Source: Thraustochytrium sp. TN22
Lineage: Eukaryota > Sar > Bigyra > Thraustochytrida > Thraustochytriidae
DNA: 26,377 nt
Assembly: GCA_013306675.1 (NCBI GenBank)
Contig: JABLUY010000365.1
Span: forward strand, 1-26,377
Reading direction: 5' to 3'
Below, piece after piece: positions 24,645 to 26,377 of the stretch (the first letter of the stretch is position 1; each line of letters opens with the position of its first letter). A model generated the notes under the pieces. The model did not search any database, was not told the DNA's origin, and saw only the letters and a program-made list of their open reading frames with translations. A program made the translations under genes and the position numbers.

Positions 24645-26107
24645 GCTCTGCTGGCGGCCTGGCCGCGGCGCGCGCTCGCGGGCGGCGGGCGTCCGAGGCG
24701 CCGGAAGCGGGCGGGCGGGAGGAGTTGGCAATCTAGCGCCGCCGCATGCGCCGAGCGCGCGCGAGGAGCGGCGCAGCGCGCATGCGCTGCGCGGCCTTGT
24801 TTGCGCGATCCGCCTCCGAGTCCGAGGCGCTGCACGCGCCGCGCGCCGAGCCCGGACGGCCGCGCGAGGCGGCGGCGGGGCGGCGCGGAGGCGGGCGAGG
24901 CAGGCGGCAGCTGGCCTGCAGAGAGGGCTTGTGGAAAGGGGTTGGCAGGAGGCGAGGGACGGCGCTCGGAGGCCGCCGCGGCCGCGCGCAACTTGAAGGC
25001 GACTGACTCGGACTCGGACGCGGGCTCCGAGGAAGTCGGAGGCGACGGAGAGGCGACGACGACGGAGCGCGACGAGGGGTGTGCGCGGGGACGAGGGACG
25101 AGGTTGGCCGTGGTCATGATGGGTGCGGCGTGCCGTGGCCAGGTGGAGGGAGCTGAAGGTGAAGGATAGAGCTTGTCTCAGCTCGAAGCCACAGCGCGCT
25201 ACGCTGAGGCGTGAACAGGTGGCGTTGCGGTTCGAGCGTTGGGTTGCAGCGTCGGATTTGCGTTTTCAGATGACTCGAAGATCACGTCAAATCACTTCTC
25301 CGCGTTGTCCGTGCTTGTGTGGTATCGTGTAGTTGAGGTGTGCTGAATGGTCCTCAGTGCAAAGCAGGTGGGGCTGTACTGCCCTGCCCACGTGAAGCTC
25401 CTTTTACGTGCAATACGCTAGCTGCAACTGCACGAGCTTTGCACCTCTGCCGAAAATCCCTAATGAGGGATGCTGGTGCCAAGGCAGAACCAGCCTTTGC
25501 TGCCATGCATCGACGAAATTGAGTGATGGAGATGTTTTGATTGACCATGTGAATTTGTTCCAGTTTTTTTCTCATATCGTACTTGTCACAGGAAAGCTTC
25601 ACTTCGACCACGACCACGACAAAAGGAAGATGAGTCACCAAAGGGAAAAGGGCCGTCTTATGCCACCAAGGCGTTTCTCTGGCTCGCTCGTGCGCGAGCG
25701 CAAGGGCTGCGCGGCAGGGCAAGTCTGGCCGGTCATTTACGGCCCCCCTCGGCGGCAACGCGAAGGCGGCGTGATCGCGCGGTAGCGTGATAGCCCCGCC
25801 CCGGGAAGGACAGCCTCGCGGCAGGCGGCGGTCGCGGGTTCCGGGCGGTGCTGCGAGGCGAGCGTGCGCTGTGGGGGCGGCCTGGGGGCGGTGGGCAGGA
25901 AAGGTGTGGAGCCAGCGGAAAGCGGAGAAAGGGGAGGAGGAGTCACAGTTGGTGGGTGATTTGCGGGTAGCGGAGATGTGCGTGCGGATCTGCGGGGCGG
26001 CGGGCGCTGCTTGGCGGGTAAGGCCTGGAGGAGGCTTGGCATGGCTGCCCCCAGCCTCCCCGCAGCCTTCACAGCGGAAGGCGCGGCGACACGTGGCTAG
26101 TTGGCCG

Positions 26108-26377
26108 CCCGAAGGGTTGCGGGCACTGCGGCGGCGGGCATCGCGGTGCAGCTCGAAGCAGTTTTCCAAGAAGCAGCAGCCCGAAGGGTTGCGGGCACTG
26201 CGGCGGCGGGCATCGCGGTGCAGCTCGAAGCAGTTTTCTAAGAAGCAGCAGCCCGAAGGGTTGCGGGCACTGCGGCGGCGGGCATCGCGGTGCAGCTCGA
26301 AGCAGTTTTCTAAGAAGCAGCAGCCCGAAGGGTTGCGGGCACTGCGGCGGCGGGCATCGCGGTGCAGCTCGAAGCAG
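26108..26377. repeat. 72-bp tandem repeat running off the window edge
   Basis: Copies start at 26108, 26180, 26252 and 26324. Three are complete and the fourth is cut by the window edge (3.75 copies). The copies are identical except for one C/T difference between the first and later units (TTTTCC versus TTTTCT). The period is 24 codons. One frame on each strand is open through all copies, and the single difference is silent in both: the plus strand begins PEGLRALRRRASR and the minus strand LENCFELHRDARRR. Whether either is translated is unknown. The near-identity points to recent expansion or homogenisation. Confidence 0.9.

Larger units (their letters stand above)
24556..26107. other. Intergenic region with no confident gene
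   Basis: The left part holds the hydroxylase promoter, with a GCC triplet run and a GCTCC pentamer array. 24650-25330 is GC-rich with composition-driven open frames. About 25400-25660 is clearly A/T-richer, and a minus-strand frame open from the right edge to 25354 crosses it, but its translation resembles no family. A small inverted repeat ATCCCT/AGGGAT lies at 25456-25471. No tRNA or rRNA is seen. Confidence 0.5.

Noticed and set aside
24464-25117. A minus-strand frame with an ATG at 25117 upstream of the hydroxylase
   Set aside because: It is not in frame with the hydroxylase and turns into Arg/Ala runs. An N-terminal extension or separate gene is not supported.
25225-25260. tRNA B-box-like GGTTCGAG
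   Set aside because: No matching acceptor stem, anticodon arm or A-box is present around it.

Overview
This window looks like nuclear DNA from a GC-rich, intron-poor, flagellated microbial eukaryote. Every confident gene reads as one uninterrupted eukaryotic-type frame. Two genes (DRC7 and a TMEM237-like gene) belong to motile or sensory cilia, there are no bacterial-style operons, and simple repeats fill the gaps. A thraustochytrid-like or other stramenopile protist fits best, but that is inference; a GC-rich alga with zoospores would also fit.

Left to right: (1) 536-3832 on the minus strand is DRC7, a nexin-dynein regulatory complex subunit. It sits head-to-head with (2) 4278-5882 on the plus strand, a TMEM237-like ciliary transition-zone protein, across a shared 445-bp promoter that carries an 18-bp palindrome. 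(3) 6518-7582 is a zinc-free MDR/quinone-oxidoreductase-like enzyme. (4) 7981-9120 is a UBXN4/erasin-like p97 adaptor of ER-associated degradation. (5) About 9349-11573 is a decayed transposon-like element. It joins a YqaJ/lambda-exonuclease-type nuclease to a piggyBac-like C-terminal region with a Cys/His cluster, and a TTAA lies on each side. (6) 11732-14068 on the minus strand is a Ser/Gln-rich protein with one conserved central domain that I cannot name.

A 3.8-kb stretch (14069-17870) has no convincing gene but holds several tandem repeats and an exact 20-bp palindrome. After it come (7) 17871-18689, a TPR co-chaperone with an intact carboxylate clamp; (8) 19562-20731, a PAF-acetylhydrolase II-like lipase with an N-myristoylation signal; (9) 21145-22866, a beta-propeller-like protein whose Nopp140-like acidic serine tail continues in another frame to 23515 and perhaps 23700; and (10) 23704-24555 on the minus strand, a fatty acid hydroxylase/sterol desaturase family membrane enzyme. 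The right end (24556-26377) has no confident gene and finishes in a 72-bp tandem repeat that runs off the window.

The genes do not form a pathway. The real positional link is the ciliary pair. The two best candidates for new biology are the nuclease/piggyBac-like chimera and the unnamed domain of the 778-residue protein. Most intergenic regions carry pentanucleotide repeats, each with a different motif.
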